Assembly (NCBI GenBank): GCA_017613015.1
Contig: JAGAEQ010000013.1
Coordinates: forward strand, 1 to 58,218
Reading direction: 5' to 3'
DNA length: 58,218 nt
Source of the DNA: Bacteroidales bacterium
GTDB lineage: Bacteria > Bacteroidota > Bacteroidia > Bacteroidales > WCHB1-69
The notes under the pieces were generated by a model, which was not told where the DNA came from, searched no databases, and worked only from the letters and a program-made list of their open reading frames with translations. Both the position numbers and the translations under genes were made by a program. Below, one piece after another: positions 26,372 to 35,372 of this stretch; within the stretch, counting starts at the first letter, position 1, and each line of letters starts with the position of its first letter.

Positions 26372-29300
26372 TTATTTGAAGGCGTTTTCGCTCAGGCCCT
26401 TGCCGGAGATTTTCAGGTCCTCCATGTAGGAAGGCACCTTCTTGCCGAGGTACTTGTCCACGTAAATCCTGGCCAAGTACTGCCCGAGCATGAAGCCGTG
26501 CCCGCGCAGACCGACCAGCAGTCCGGCCTCCGGATCCACGATGTAGCGGGGTTCCATGTAATAGCCCGCCCATACGGCATGGAAGCCCACATTGGCCAAG
26601 TCGGGAATCCAGTCGGCAAAGACCTCTGACACAATCTCCAGGAACTCCTTGCTGTTGTATTTCAGGTTCTGCCGCGCTTCGTAGGCGTCGGTGTCGGGCG
26701 AGGCGCAGCCGATGATTTGTCCGGTATGCAGGAACTGCTGCCCGTACACGGCGGTGAAGCCCTTGTAGTGGCGGCGGTCAATCACCATGTCCAAGGAATC
26801 CCCCATTTTGCCCATGTTGGGCAGCCTGCGGGTGATAAACGCCTGATGCTTGACCGGATACATGTTGGTTTCCAGTCCGAGCATTTTGGCGAAGCGTTGT
26901 GCGTTGGGGCCCATGGCGTTCACAAAATGGTCGCAGCAGTATTCCACCCATTCGTTGGTGTGGGTGCGCACCCGTGCGATGGTTTTGTCGCCTTGCCGCT
27001 CCACCTGCTCCAAGAGGCAGTCCTCCATCAGCACGCCGCCCTTGGCGATGGCGATTCCCCGCACGTAGTCGATGGTCAGACCGGGCGTGGCCTGCCAGCA
27101 ATCGTTGGAAATCAGTGCGTGGCTGTAAACGGAGGAAGCGGTGTTCCACAGGGGCGAAATTTCCTTGGCAAAGTCCTTGCGCTCAATCATGTAGGCATCC
27201 GACCAGGCGCGGGAGGCGTCCAGGGCGTCGTAGGTGGCCTGGTCATGCACCAGGTTCACGTAGCGCGTGGGTTTGTAGTTGATGTTGTGGGTTTTCTGTA
27301 TTTCCTTGAAAATCTCTTGGTTGTGGTTGGCAATATCGGAAATGTCCGGGTTGGAGAAGGCCGGTCGGCCGCCGCCTATGCAGCGCCAGGAGGAGCCTCT
27401 TTCGCTGTTCACCAATACCGGCTCTAAACCCGCTTCGGCGAAATAGCGGAACAGGGCGCTTCCCGCCATGCCGCCGCCTGCAATCAGCACACGCGCCTGC
27501 TTGCGGGTGACTTTTCCGGAAGGGAAGACAATCACTTCCTTCGCCTTGGCGTTGTAGACATCCCCCAAGGTTACTTGGTTGGAAAGCGGCGCGCGCGGGG
27601 TCGCGTCCCCGTACACTTCAATGCCGTGCGCACGCAGAATCTGTTTTGCGCGGGGAATGCAGCGTTTGCCACGGCAGGGGCCCATGCCCATGCGGGTGAT
27701 GTGTTTCAGCTCGTCCACCGAAATGAACTTGCGGTCGCCGATCACCTCCAGCAGGTGCTCCAAGGTGACATCCTCGCAATGGCAGACGTAGGTTTTCGCC
27801 TCAATTTCTTTCACAGGTTTGAAATCCAAGGGTTTCGGGTACCTTTCCTTCAAAATGAAGCCGCGTACCTTCAACAGCGCGTCCCCTTCCAGATCCTTGG
27901 CCAGCACGTGGGCCACGTGGGTCTTGTTCTCTTTCCGCAAAATGCGGTCAATCACCCCTTCCCCGACTTTCTGGCCGTTGTTGTCCACCAAGAACACCTC
28001 TTTTCCGGCTTCGGTGTCGTATTCTATCGGCAGGAAGATTTTCTTTTTGTTCAGGTCGTAGCCGAAAATGGCCAAGCCCGGGCAATGGTTGACGCACTGC
28101 ATACAGCCGATGCACTTGCTGTAGTCCACGGTCGGTGTGGACTGGGTGCTGTTTTTGGTGATGGCACCCTGCGGGCAGGAGAAGGAGCAGGGGTTACAGG
28201 CGAAACCGTAAAGGCAGTCGGTTATGACAAAGGGTTTCTCCTTGCGGCGGCTTTCGGAAGGCAGGTTGGGATTCTCCAGCAGTCGGATGGGATGCTGTTG
28301 CGAATCAATGTACTGGCGGGAAATGTCCAGATAATCGTCTTCCGGGAAGCGGATGCCCATCTGCCGTGCCAGCTCGTAGGCGGCCTGTTTGCCGCGAAGC
28401 ACCGCGCTCGTCCCTTCGCCTATGCGGATGGCGTCGCCTATGCCGCAGACGTTGGCGCCGAAGACCTGTTTGCCTTTGCTTAACAGCTGATCATCAGGGA
28501 TAAGACCGGTACAGATGTTAATAATATCGATGTCGTCAATGATTTTTTCCGTGCCGGGAATCGCCTTGAAATTCTTGCATTCGGCGATGACCGCGCCCAC
28601 AACGCCGGTATGATCGGCGTTCGGAATGGCTTTCAGCAGGATGTGGGAGGTGAGGATGGGGATGCCCAAGCGGCGCACGCGGTTGGCCTGCACCGGGAAT
28701 CCGCCTTCGTGGTCCATGCCCTCGATGATGGCTTTGATGCTGGCTCCGGCCTGCATGCCTTGATAAGAAGTGAGGTAGCCGATGTTTCCGGCACCCACGG
28801 TCAGCACCTTTTTGCCTAAAAGCGTATGCTCTTGGTTCATCATCTTTTGGAAGACCGCCGCGGTGTACACACCGGGAAGGTCATCGTTTTCAAAGGCCGG
28901 CATAAAGGGAACGGCACCGGTGGCCACGACCAAGTAGTCCGCGTCGATGTAGGCCATTTCCTGCGTCTCCACGTTCTTGATGGCGAGACGTTTGCCTTCC
29001 AGCAAATCCCAGACCGTGTAGTTCAGCAGTATGCCCTCCGGATTCTCTCCGGCCAAGGTTTTGGCGATGTCGAAACCGCGCATGCCGCCAAATTTCTGCT
29101 CTTTTTCAAAAAAGAAGAACTGGTGGGTCTGCATGTTGAACTGTCCGCCGATGCGGCTGTTGTTGTCCACCACGAGGTTGGCGATGCCTAATTCGTTCAG
29201 TTTTTCCCGGCAGGCCAGACCGGCGGGACCGGCTCCGATGACGGCGACCGTTGTTTTGTATATTTTCACCTCTTTCTGAGGATTTTCCGCATATTTCGGT

Positions 29301-29593
29301 TGGTAGTCCTTGGGAATTTCCCTCACTTCGTGCACGTCGTCCACTTTAGTGATGCAGATGCGGCGAATCCGGCCGTCCACCAACATTTCGCAGGCTCCGC
29401 ACTTGCCGATGCCGCACTCCAGACTCCGCTGCCTTCCGTCTATGCTGTGGCTGTGGATGGGATGGCCCGCCTGATGCAGCGCCGCCGCAATGGTGTATCC
29501 TTTTTGGGCCTTGATTTTTTCACCCTCATATAAAAATTCGACGGTCTCCCGTTCCGGGATGTCCAAAATGGGATGGGAAGTAATTTTAAACAT
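26372..29593 (-). CDS. multi-cofactor FAD-dependent amine/opine oxidase-like fusion protein
   Basis: A 1073-residue single chain that joins modules usually encoded separately in HcnABC/opine oxidase/proline dehydrogenase systems. In order: a 2Fe-2S domain (residues ~10-90, CGIGKCGACEML); an FAD/NAD-binding reductase (GAGPAGLACREKL near 118 and a second dinucleotide site TVGAGNIGYL); a ferredoxin segment with two 4Fe-4S motifs (CNPCSFSCPQG; CIGCMQCVNHCPG); a BFD-like 2Fe-2S domain (YVCHCEDV...CRGKRC); and a C-terminal DAO-type FAD oxidase (LIAGGGMAGSALFRYF). It should oxidise an amine, amino or hydroxy acid and pass electrons along its clusters to a cofactor or quinone. The substrate is unknown. 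It is transcribed alone, ending at a strong terminator. Confidence 0.85.
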   Translation of the reverse strand: MFKITSHPILDIPERETVEFLYEGEKIKAQKGYTIAAALHQAGHPIHSHSIDGRQRSLECGIGKCGACEMLVDGRIRRICITKVDDVHEVREIPKDYQPKYAENPQKEVKIYKTTVAVIGAGPAGLACREKLNELGIANLVVDNNSRIGGQFNMQTHQFFFFEKEQKFGGMRGFDIAKTLAGENPEGILLNYTVWDLLEGKRLAIKNVETQEMAYIDADYLVVATGAVPFMPAFENDDLPGVYTAAVFQKMMNQEHTLLGKKVLTVGAGNIGYLTSYQGMQAGASIKAIIEGMDHEGGFPVQANRVRRLGIPILTSHILLKAIPNADHTGVVGAVIAECKNFKAIPGTEKIIDDIDIINICTGLIPDDQLLSKGKQVFGANVCGIGDAIRIGEGTSAVLRGKQAAYELARQMGIRFPEDDYLDISRQYIDSQQHPIRLLENPNLPSESRRKEKPFVITDCLYGFACNPCSFSCPQGAITKNSTQSTPTVDYSKCIGCMQCVNHCPGLAIFGYDLNKKKIFLPIEYDTEAGKEVFLVDNNGQKVGEGVIDRILRKENKTHVAHVLAKDLEGDALLKVRGFILKERYPKPLDFKPVKEIEAKTYVCHCEDVTLEHLLEVIGDRKFISVDELKHITRMGMGPCRGKRCIPRAKQILRAHGIEVYGDATPRAPLSNQVTLGDVYNAKAKEVIVFPSGKVTRKQARVLIAGGGMAGSALFRYFAEAGLEPVLVNSERGSSWRCIGGGRPAFSNPDISDIANHNQEIFKEIQKTHNINYKPTRYVNLVHDQATYDALDASRAWSDAYMIERKDFAKEISPLWNTASSVYSHALISNDCWQATPGLTIDYVRGIAIAKGGVLMEDCLLEQVERQGDKTIARVRTHTNEWVEYCCDHFVNAMGPNAQRFAKMLGLETNMYPVKHQAFITRRLPNMGKMGDSLDMVIDRRHYKGFTAVYGQQFLHTGQIIGCASPDTDAYEARQNLKYNSKEFLEIVSEVFADWIPDLANVGFHAVWAGYYMEPRYIVDPEAGLLVGLRGHGFMLGQYLARIYVDKYLGKKVPSYMEDLKISGKGLSENAFK

Positions 29594-29735
29594 TTTATAA
29601 GAGATTGATTATGAATTAAATTAAATAAAACAAGCTTTTAAATAGCAAGATGCAAAGTAAAACAATTTTTAGGTTGCATTGTTTTTCGAAGCGTAAAAAA
29701 AAGAGATTTTTTTTCAATGGCACTTTTTCCGGCCG

Positions 29736-30623
29736 TCACCAGCGGAGGCGCACTTGCGCAAACGCCTGCTTTTGCGCTCCGAATCCGAGGTAGAACTTGG
29801 CCACGGCTTCGTTGTTCGAGCCGTTGAAATCCAAAAGGGCATTCTCTCCCGCATGCGCCTGAATGAACTGGTCCATAAGGAAAAACATGGCGCGGTTGGT
29901 GTCGGATTCCGCGTTCCGCCCCGAGAAAAGGAAGGTGTGGCGGTGTCCGTCCGTCGGGAAAAAGGCGGCGGCGCACAACTGACCGTCAGGAGTTTCCACG
30001 CTCCAAACCTCCAATGCCTTCCGTTCGCGGAGGCAGCGGATGAGGTTTTCGAGCCGCCGGTAGTCGCCGGCGGCGTAGCCCACGTTCTGTTGTCTCCCCC
30101 GGGTGTTCCGGAACAGCCGGATGACACTTTCCGTGTCCGCGTCGCGCAGGATGCGCAGCCCGGCGCTCTCCGCTTTTTTCAGGTTGCGGCAGTGGTTGTG
30201 GCTGTATGCCTGCCGCAAATCCGCGTAAGGCCGGTTCAGCGGAAGCAGGCAGGTGTGGTGGGTGATGCGGTGGCGTTCGGGCACAAACGATAGGTCGTTG
30301 CAGGCGTTGAAAAGAAGGTCCGCCCGCAGGAAGCGTCCGGGGATGGCGTGCAGCCATTTCTCCATGGGGCGCAGGGGAAGTCCGAGCACCCCCAGTTGCG
30401 CCACGAAAAAGGGCGGATAAAGGTAGGGGATGCCGAATTTCTTGCGCCGGAAAAGGGGCATCACGGCGCGGTAGTCGTCCTCGACCAAGGCGTCCCAATG
30501 CTCGCAGCAGGCGTCCAAGTACCACAGCTTGGCGCATACGGACGCGGTTTCCGGGCGGGAAGCCACGCAGGCGTTCCACTTCGCTTCGTCAATCTCGTTG
30601 CGCTTTACCCATCGGATGGACAT
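29736..30623 (-). CDS. GNAT/FemAB-like N-acyltransferase
   Basis: A 295-residue soluble protein with a duplicated GNAT-like fold of the Acetyltransf_6/FemAB class. The N-terminal half begins VKRNEIDEAKWNACVAS; the C-terminal half holds ENALLDFNGSNNEAVAKFYLGFGA, a typical acyl-CoA/tRNA-dependent acyltransferase ending. Relatives in Bacteroidota act on exopolysaccharide, lipids or peptidoglycan precursors. Its start overlaps the end of the deacetylase-like gene by 19 bases, so the two form an operon and probably share a glycan pathway. Confidence 0.75.
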   Translation of the reverse strand: MSIRWVKRNEIDEAKWNACVASRPETASVCAKLWYLDACCEHWDALVEDDYRAVMPLFRRKKFGIPYLYPPFFVAQLGVLGLPLRPMEKWLHAIPGRFLRADLLFNACNDLSFVPERHRITHHTCLLPLNRPYADLRQAYSHNHCRNLKKAESAGLRILRDADTESVIRLFRNTRGRQQNVGYAAGDYRRLENLIRCLRERKALEVWSVETPDGQLCAAAFFPTDGHRHTFLFSGRNAESDTNRAMFFLMDQFIQAHAGENALLDFNGSNNEAVAKFYLGFGAQKQAFAQVRLRW

Positions 30624-32038
30624 AAGGCGGTATGAATATAGTTGATAATCTGTGTATAAACTTCTTTTGCGGGCAGGTCATGACCTGGCAGCTCCCCGAA
30701 GGACTGGTTGTGGAAGAGGGTGATTATCTCGCCCCTGAACCGGATGCATTCGTCCAAAAGCGGCCGGATTTCTTCAAAAAGCTGTGCGGCCTTTGGCGGC
30801 TGTTGGTCGTAAAGGGGGACATGCCCTTTGAAGGGGGGTCTCGCTGACATCTGAATGTCAGGCGATTCTTTGAAAAAGGCGTTTTCCATGAACAGCAGCG
30901 GGTGAATCCGCAAAGGTGTGGTTTCGTTGCGCTCCAGATCAAAGAAATAGAACGGCTTGCAGGTGCCGGCGCGGAATCCGGCGGCGGTGACGAAGCCCAT
31001 GCTGTAGTCGTCGGTGATGCCGGCTTGCAGCAGCATGCGGTAGCTCTCCGGAAGCCGGAAGTGCAGGTAGTGGAAGCGGTTGGCTGTCACCGGACGTTGG
31101 AGCATTGCCGCAAGCGCCTCTTTTTCAGAGTACAGTCGCAGTGGCTCCTTTTCGGAAGAGGCGGCATAGGAAGCGTGGATTCCAATCTCCGCCTCCTGCG
31201 CCAAGGACATTATTTTTTGCCGGAAGGCCGGTTTTTTCGGCGAAATGCCTTTGTCGTAACGGCTGCGGGGTGCAAACAGCACGAAATAGATAGGATGCAG
31301 CTTCTCGTCGCGGTGCAGCTGCTGTAGCGCGTCGAAGGTGTCGTAAGGGTCGTTTGCGCGGCCGGTGAAGGCACGCCAGCGTTTGCGGATATCTTCAGAA
31401 AAAACATCCCAGTCGTAAAATGCTGATTTCAGCAATTTTCCTGTTGTGCGCAGCAGGCCTCCCACCGTACGCGGCAGCCCCTTGTGGAGGTAGGCGTAGG
31501 CGATGTCAATGTCGTAAGTGGGCGTGAACGTCGCTTTCCGTTCGGCAAAACGCAGCCCGGGAAACCGCTGTTTCAGCAGTTGTTGCAAATGTTCCGCCCA
31601 TCGGTCCGCCAAGGCCGTGTGAAGGCAGCCGTTCCGGCAGGCAAGGCTCGCCTCCGGCGTGAAACGCCCGTGTTTGTCCGCGCGGAAAGGCAGGTATTCC
31701 TCGTAGCGGCTCAGCCAATAGAAGCAGGCGGCAAACACGTCCCAGTCCATGTCGGCATCCGGGCGGGACAGCGGGAAACAGTACGGAAACTCTTTTCCCT
31801 GAAGCAATTGAATCTCTTGGTTGTGAATATCTTCCTCAAACAGCAGCGTGTGCGCCGGAATGAAAAAGGCACCGGGGACGGGATGGCCCGAATAGTTGAT
31901 TTTCCCCTCCGCCGCCTGGGCGGAAAAAACCTCCTCATCCGTGAGCAAAAGCAGGGACTCGCCCCACATTTCTTCAATCAGGTGGTGCAGCACGTATTCC
32001 AAACGGCGGGAGGACCGGGGGGAAAACACACAAATCAT
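30605..32038 (-). CDS. polysaccharide deacetylase-like protein
   Basis: A 477-residue protein with no signal peptide. The N-terminal ~140 residues look like the DUF7033-type domain found ahead of deacetylases in Bacteroidota (DMDWDVFAACFYWLSRYEEY). A NodB-like core begins with TPTYDIDIAYAY (TxDxD-like metal motif) near residue 180 and includes DPYDTFDALQQLH, EIGIHASYAAS (H-S-like metal His region) and FHYLHFRLPESY. Expected to remove acetyl groups from a cell-surface or intracellular glycan. Upstream partner of the overlapping acyltransferase gene; divergent from the small gene at 32135. Confidence 0.75.
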   Translation of the reverse strand: MICVFSPRSSRRLEYVLHHLIEEMWGESLLLLTDEEVFSAQAAEGKINYSGHPVPGAFFIPAHTLLFEEDIHNQEIQLLQGKEFPYCFPLSRPDADMDWDVFAACFYWLSRYEEYLPFRADKHGRFTPEASLACRNGCLHTALADRWAEHLQQLLKQRFPGLRFAERKATFTPTYDIDIAYAYLHKGLPRTVGGLLRTTGKLLKSAFYDWDVFSEDIRKRWRAFTGRANDPYDTFDALQQLHRDEKLHPIYFVLFAPRSRYDKGISPKKPAFRQKIMSLAQEAEIGIHASYAASSEKEPLRLYSEKEALAAMLQRPVTANRFHYLHFRLPESYRMLLQAGITDDYSMGFVTAAGFRAGTCKPFYFFDLERNETTPLRIHPLLFMENAFFKESPDIQMSARPPFKGHVPLYDQQPPKAAQLFEEIRPLLDECIRFRGEIITLFHNQSFGELPGHDLPAKEVYTQIINYIHTALCPSDG

Positions 32039-32090
32039 GCAAGCATAACGGAAAAAAGGTGTTTTTCGTATGAAAAAAAGACAAAGGCAA

Positions 32091-32098
32091 TAGTTTTG
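32091..32098 (+). promoter_or_regulatory. Bacteroidetes-type -7 element (TAGTTTTG)
   Basis: TAGTTTTG matches TAnnTTTG and lies 37 bases before the ATG of the 127-residue hypothetical gene. Confidence 0.5.
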
Positions 32099-32134
32099 CC
32101 TGTGTTTTCGTTATGTTCATAAAAAACAAGCGCC

Positions 32135-32518
32135 ATGACCTTGGATGAAATCATGAAATCCCTTTACTATAAAAAGGAGACGTATTTTTTGGACATTTTC
32201 GGGAAAATCAAACGGAACCAGACCACGCTCTACGCCGACCGCAACAACTGCCGCTCCGAGCAGCACATACAGCAATGGCTGCTTATCAACGACTTGCTGA
32301 ACGTGAGTGCCTACCTGAACGGCGATTGGACCCCCGACTGGAACGACCCCTCGTCTGAAAAGCACACCCTGTGCGTGCGGGAAGGCAAGGTCGTGCCCGT
32401 TGCCGTTTCGGAACCCTGCCACATCGTGTACTTCAAGGATGCCGACACCGCCGCCGAAGCCCTCCGCATCTTGGGTGAGCCCGCCCTCCGGCAGATTCTC
32501 TCCGGAACAGGCGCGTAA
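32135..32518 (+). CDS. hypothetical protein, 127 residues
   Basis: A small soluble protein starting MTLDEIMKSLYYKKETYFLD, with a central HIQQWLLINDLLNVSAYLNGDW motif that I have seen in short accessory proteins of Bacteroidales mobile DNA; the function is unknown. It has its own promoter. Directly behind it is a frameshifted gene remnant, so the neighbourhood looks like decayed accessory DNA. Confidence 0.6.
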   Translation: MTLDEIMKSLYYKKETYFLDIFGKIKRNQTTLYADRNNCRSEQHIQQWLLINDLLNVSAYLNGDWTPDWNDPSSEKHTLCVREGKVVPVAVSEPCHIVYFKDADTAAEALRILGEPALRQILSGTGA

Positions 32519-32550
32519 GCGAAGGGAAAAGGTTGCCCGGAAAACAGTGA

Positions 32551-32978
32551 AGGCGGGTTTGTAAGGACTTTTGGGACAACATTGGAAGCGTCATTGCGGA
32601 AGGGTTTCTGCCCGAAGGTCTGCAAAAACTTGACCAGTATGCAGAGCTATTTATCAATGGACGGCTTGTATATAAACGATTTTCACCGTTCGAACAGCAT
32701 GGCTGCGCAGCGGGAGGCGCAACGCATGTCATTGCATCCCTGCTCGCGGGAGCAGAAACTGCGGCAGATAGAGACGTTGCATTTGATGGCACAGCTTTCC
32801 AAAGAGAAGTCCAACGCGGAACGCATAGAGCATATTGGGCATTGTGTTTCACGATATCAAGTGCAAGCCGCTGCGGGATGGCTCTGGTGAAAATGGTCGC
32901 TGGCACGCTGTTGCCGCGTTTGTCAAGCAGTGTCAGTACCGTATCATCAGTCCCAATTACAGCAGCGGCACCATATAG
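32551..32978 (+). pseudogene. frameshifted remnant of an accessory gene
   Basis: The frame open after a TGA at 32548 reads a protein-like sequence without a start codon (CKDFWDNIGSVIAEGFLPEG, LVYKRFSPFEQHGCAAGGA, then VIASLLAGAE). Beyond about 32840 the coherent sequence moves to another frame (GIVFHDIKCKPLRDGSGENG, then FVKQCQYRIISPNYSSGTI and TAG). It therefore lacks its beginning and has at least one frameshift. The style is that of large polyvalent proteins of mobile elements, but the family is not certain. Its end overlaps the last 20 bases of the leftward AAA ATPase gene. Confidence 0.5.
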
Positions 32979-34306
32979 ACGGGCAGGCAGACGATGCCGT
33001 TCCTTTTCTCCAAATCGGCGGGGTGAACCACAAACGGCGTGGAGAGATAATTCCCATATTTGGCAATCATTTTGTTTAATGAGGATATGGTAATCCGCTT
33101 TCCTGATTTTACCTCAATGGGTGAAATGTTGTGACGCGATGTGATGGAAGGTTTGCTTATCAGGAAATCAATTTCCATACGGCTGGACGCTTCCGAACGG
33201 GAAGAGTTACTGTAAAAGTAAAGCTTATGGCCTGCTGCCCGCAGCATTTGGGCGACAAGGTTCTCCATCAGCATACCCGCATTGACTTCCAGTTTGTCTA
33301 AAAGCAGTTTTCTGTACAATTCATCGGAGACAATGTTTTTTTCATTGAAAGCCATGGAAACAAGCAATCCCGTATCTGCCAGATAGCATTTCAGGGATGA
33401 GTGCTCGGTGTTCATCCCCAATCCGATGTTGGGTTCTGTGGTGTTGTATGCAATATTTACGGTCATGGCTTCACCAAGCCAGAAAAATGAACTCTGCAAA
33501 TTGCGCATCCGGATGCCGTTGGCGACCGATGAAAGTTTGAAACGCCTCTCGTGACGTTGCAACTGTGAAGGAATCTGGTCAAAAATGTCGGTCACATACA
33601 TTTCAAAGCCAGTGGCATATTTGGAGATGTCAGCCTTGTAGAGCGCCAGGATGTCCCTTTTGGCACGGTCTGTCCGTTCGAACGATTTCGTATCAACAAA
33701 CGTCTGGACCGCCTGTGGCATTCCTCCTACAATCAGATACTGTCGTAAAAGCTCCATCGCTTTGCGATGCAACAGTCCCATAGGTTTTAAATGATTGAAA
33801 TTTGTTCGGATGGCATCCATCAGCGTTTCGTTTCCGACAGCCCAAAGAAATTCTTCAAAATCCATGGGATGCAGTGTGATACGACGCTCTTCGGAAGGGA
33901 TGACAATATGCTTTACATTGCGGTTGATAGAAACCAGACTTCCAGTCTCGATATAATCGTAACGACCGTCAGCAACAAGATGCTTGATAGCCTGCCTTGC
34001 CATCGGACATTCCTGCACTTCATCAAAAACCACTAACGACTCCCGGTGGTGAAGTGTCACGTTATAGATTCCTGTCAGGTTCAAAAAAAGCATATCAATG
34101 TCACCTGCATATTCCGCAAAAAGCTGTTTGACCTCAGCGCGTGTGACACTGAAATCAATTATCAGGGAACTACGGTATTCATTGTTGGCAAACTCACGGA
34201 CAATGTAGCTTTTACCTACACGCCGCGCACCGTCAATCAGCAAGGCGCACCGGCCCTGTTCTTCCTGCTTCCAACGAAGCAATTCTTGATAAATTTTCCT
34301 TTTCAT
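32957..34306 (-). CDS. AAA ATPase of the AAA_14/DUF4143 type
   Basis: A 449-residue protein, start chosen at MKRKIYQELLRWK. An upstream ATG (34360) lies inside a direct repeat and would add an unlikely tail. N-terminal ATPase: Walker A GARRVGKS near residue 27, Walker B ESLVVFDEVQECP near 92, sensor YIETGSLVS. The C-terminal DUF4143 domain has the PD-(D/E)xK-like core (EASSRMEIDFLISKP, then ISPIEVKSGK). The family is widespread and often multicopy in Bacteroidota; its role is unknown. Like the AAA ATPase at 11.4 kb it is a single gene with repeats in its 5' region, although the two proteins belong to different families. Confidence 0.87.
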   Translation of the reverse strand: MKRKIYQELLRWKQEEQGRCALLIDGARRVGKSYIVREFANNEYRSSLIIDFSVTRAEVKQLFAEYAGDIDMLFLNLTGIYNVTLHHRESLVVFDEVQECPMARQAIKHLVADGRYDYIETGSLVSINRNVKHIVIPSEERRITLHPMDFEEFLWAVGNETLMDAIRTNFNHLKPMGLLHRKAMELLRQYLIVGGMPQAVQTFVDTKSFERTDRAKRDILALYKADISKYATGFEMYVTDIFDQIPSQLQRHERRFKLSSVANGIRMRNLQSSFFWLGEAMTVNIAYNTTEPNIGLGMNTEHSSLKCYLADTGLLVSMAFNEKNIVSDELYRKLLLDKLEVNAGMLMENLVAQMLRAAGHKLYFYSNSSRSEASSRMEIDFLISKPSITSRHNISPIEVKSGKRITISSLNKMIAKYGNYLSTPFVVHPADLEKRNGIVCLPVYMVPLL

Positions 34307-34614
34307 ACAACCAATAACCCAAATCGAGGTGAAATATTGTGTGGATTTGCACATTTTCAAGGTTTATTTTCTGTCTGTTTTGCACATTTTCAAGGTAAAG
34401 ATTTTGCAACTATCACAATTTTAATTATTTCTGTGTTTTTAATTAAAAAAGTCGCCCCGAAAAGTGTAAACAAAGGGGAGGTTTCATGTTTTTTTCGGCC
34501 AAAATATGTGATAATCTCACATTTTCATTTGCACCAGTTCCTTCGCCGCCAGCTTCATCCGGGAAAAGGCGGGTTTCGCAAGGGAGTTTTTGGGCGATAT
34601 ATTGGAAAAAATGG
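34307..34614. other. intergenic region between divergent AAA ATPase and lipoprotein genes
   Basis: It holds the TTTGCACATTTTCAAGGT repeats and AT-rich DNA. The frames that cross it are incoherent. I see no other gene in it. Confidence 0.5.
34346..34396 (-). repeat. two direct copies of TTTGCACATTTTCAAGGT
   Basis: Identical 18-base copies at 34346-34363 and 34379-34396, 33 bases apart start to start (three helical turns). They lie 40-90 bases before the chosen start of the leftward AAA ATPase gene, so they may be operators for its expression. Confidence 0.8.
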
Positions 34615-34622
34615 TAATTTTG
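34615..34622 (+). promoter_or_regulatory. Bacteroidetes-type -7 element (TAATTTTG)
   Basis: TAATTTTG matches TAnnTTTG, is 23 bases before the lipoprotein ATG, and has a TTTTTGG stretch about 20 bases upstream in the -33 position. Confidence 0.65.
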
Positions 34623-34644
34623 TGCAGAAAAAACATTACAAAAG

Positions 34645-35175
34645 ATGAAGAGAGTACTTTTTTTAAGCATGATGTGCCTGATGGCACTGGCAATTGCCAG
34701 CTGCGACAAAGACGGCACAGGTACAAGCGGTGATGGCAACGGTGGCATAACACCTGCCGGATATGTGGATTTGGGCCTGCCAAGCGGAACCAAATGGAAA
34801 GCCACCAACGAAACCAAGTCAAACGACACCTGCGATTTTTTCACTTACGATGAGGCAATGGAAAAATTCGGCACTGCCCTTCCGACCAGAGTGCAGTTGG
34901 AAGAACTGGAAAACAATTGCCAATGGACGTGGGATGATACAATAAAAGCTTATAAAGTGGTCGGCCCCAACAGCAAATCTATCTTTCTGCCCGCGGCGGG
35001 CTACCGCTATTGCAATGGTTTTGTGTACCACGTGGGTTTCTACGGCTACTATTGGTCGTCCACGCCCATCGATTCTGGCTACGTGTGGTACCTCTACTTC
35101 AATGCGGGCGAAGTGAACCAGTACTACTATTCTCGGTGCTACGGGCTGTCTGTGCGCCTCGTCCACAATCCGTAA
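34645..35175 (+). CDS. FISUMP/DUF1566-like lipoprotein
   Basis: A 176-residue lipoprotein: the signal peptide MKRVLFLSMMCLMALAIASC ends in a lipobox with Cys20, followed by a flexible Gly/Asp-rich linker. The globular part has YVDLGLPSGTKWKATN, FTYDEAMEKFGTALPTRVQL, FLPAAGYRY, YYWSSTP and a final SVRLVHNP, the signature of the Fibrobacter-type major paralogous domain related to DUF1566. Probably surface exposed; relatives are thought to bind ligands, with no enzymatic role known. A single gene with its own promoter. Confidence 0.85.
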   Translation: MKRVLFLSMMCLMALAIASCDKDGTGTSGDGNGGITPAGYVDLGLPSGTKWKATNETKSNDTCDFFTYDEAMEKFGTALPTRVQLEELENNCQWTWDDTIKAYKVVGPNSKSIFLPAAGYRYCNGFVYHVGFYGYYWSSTPIDSGYVWYLYFNAGEVNQYYYSRCYGLSVRLVHNP

Positions 35176-35306
35176 TGGACATAAACCCCCATAAAATGGG
35201 AACTTTTAGTCCGCCCGGCGGCCTCCAACGGCGCAAGTGAGCGGCCTTTCAGGGTTCGTTGCTGTTTTCCGGTGCGGAAAAGCGGGACGGCTACCCGTTT
35301 TTTTGT

Positions 35307-35314
35307 TACTTTTG
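35307..35314 (+). promoter_or_regulatory. Bacteroidetes-type -7 element (TACTTTTG)
   Basis: TACTTTTG matches TAnnTTTG and lies about 60 bases before the ATG at 35373, supporting that start over earlier in-frame codons. Confidence 0.55.
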
Positions 35315-35372
35315 CATTTTGTCCCCGAGAGGGGCTCGGAAATTGTACCATTATAAAAAACAAGGTGTTATT

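Noticed and set aside
34443..34844. Minus-strand frames upstream of and overlapping the lipoprotein gene
   Set aside because: They are antisense to a clear lipoprotein with lipobox and promoter, and show no domain.
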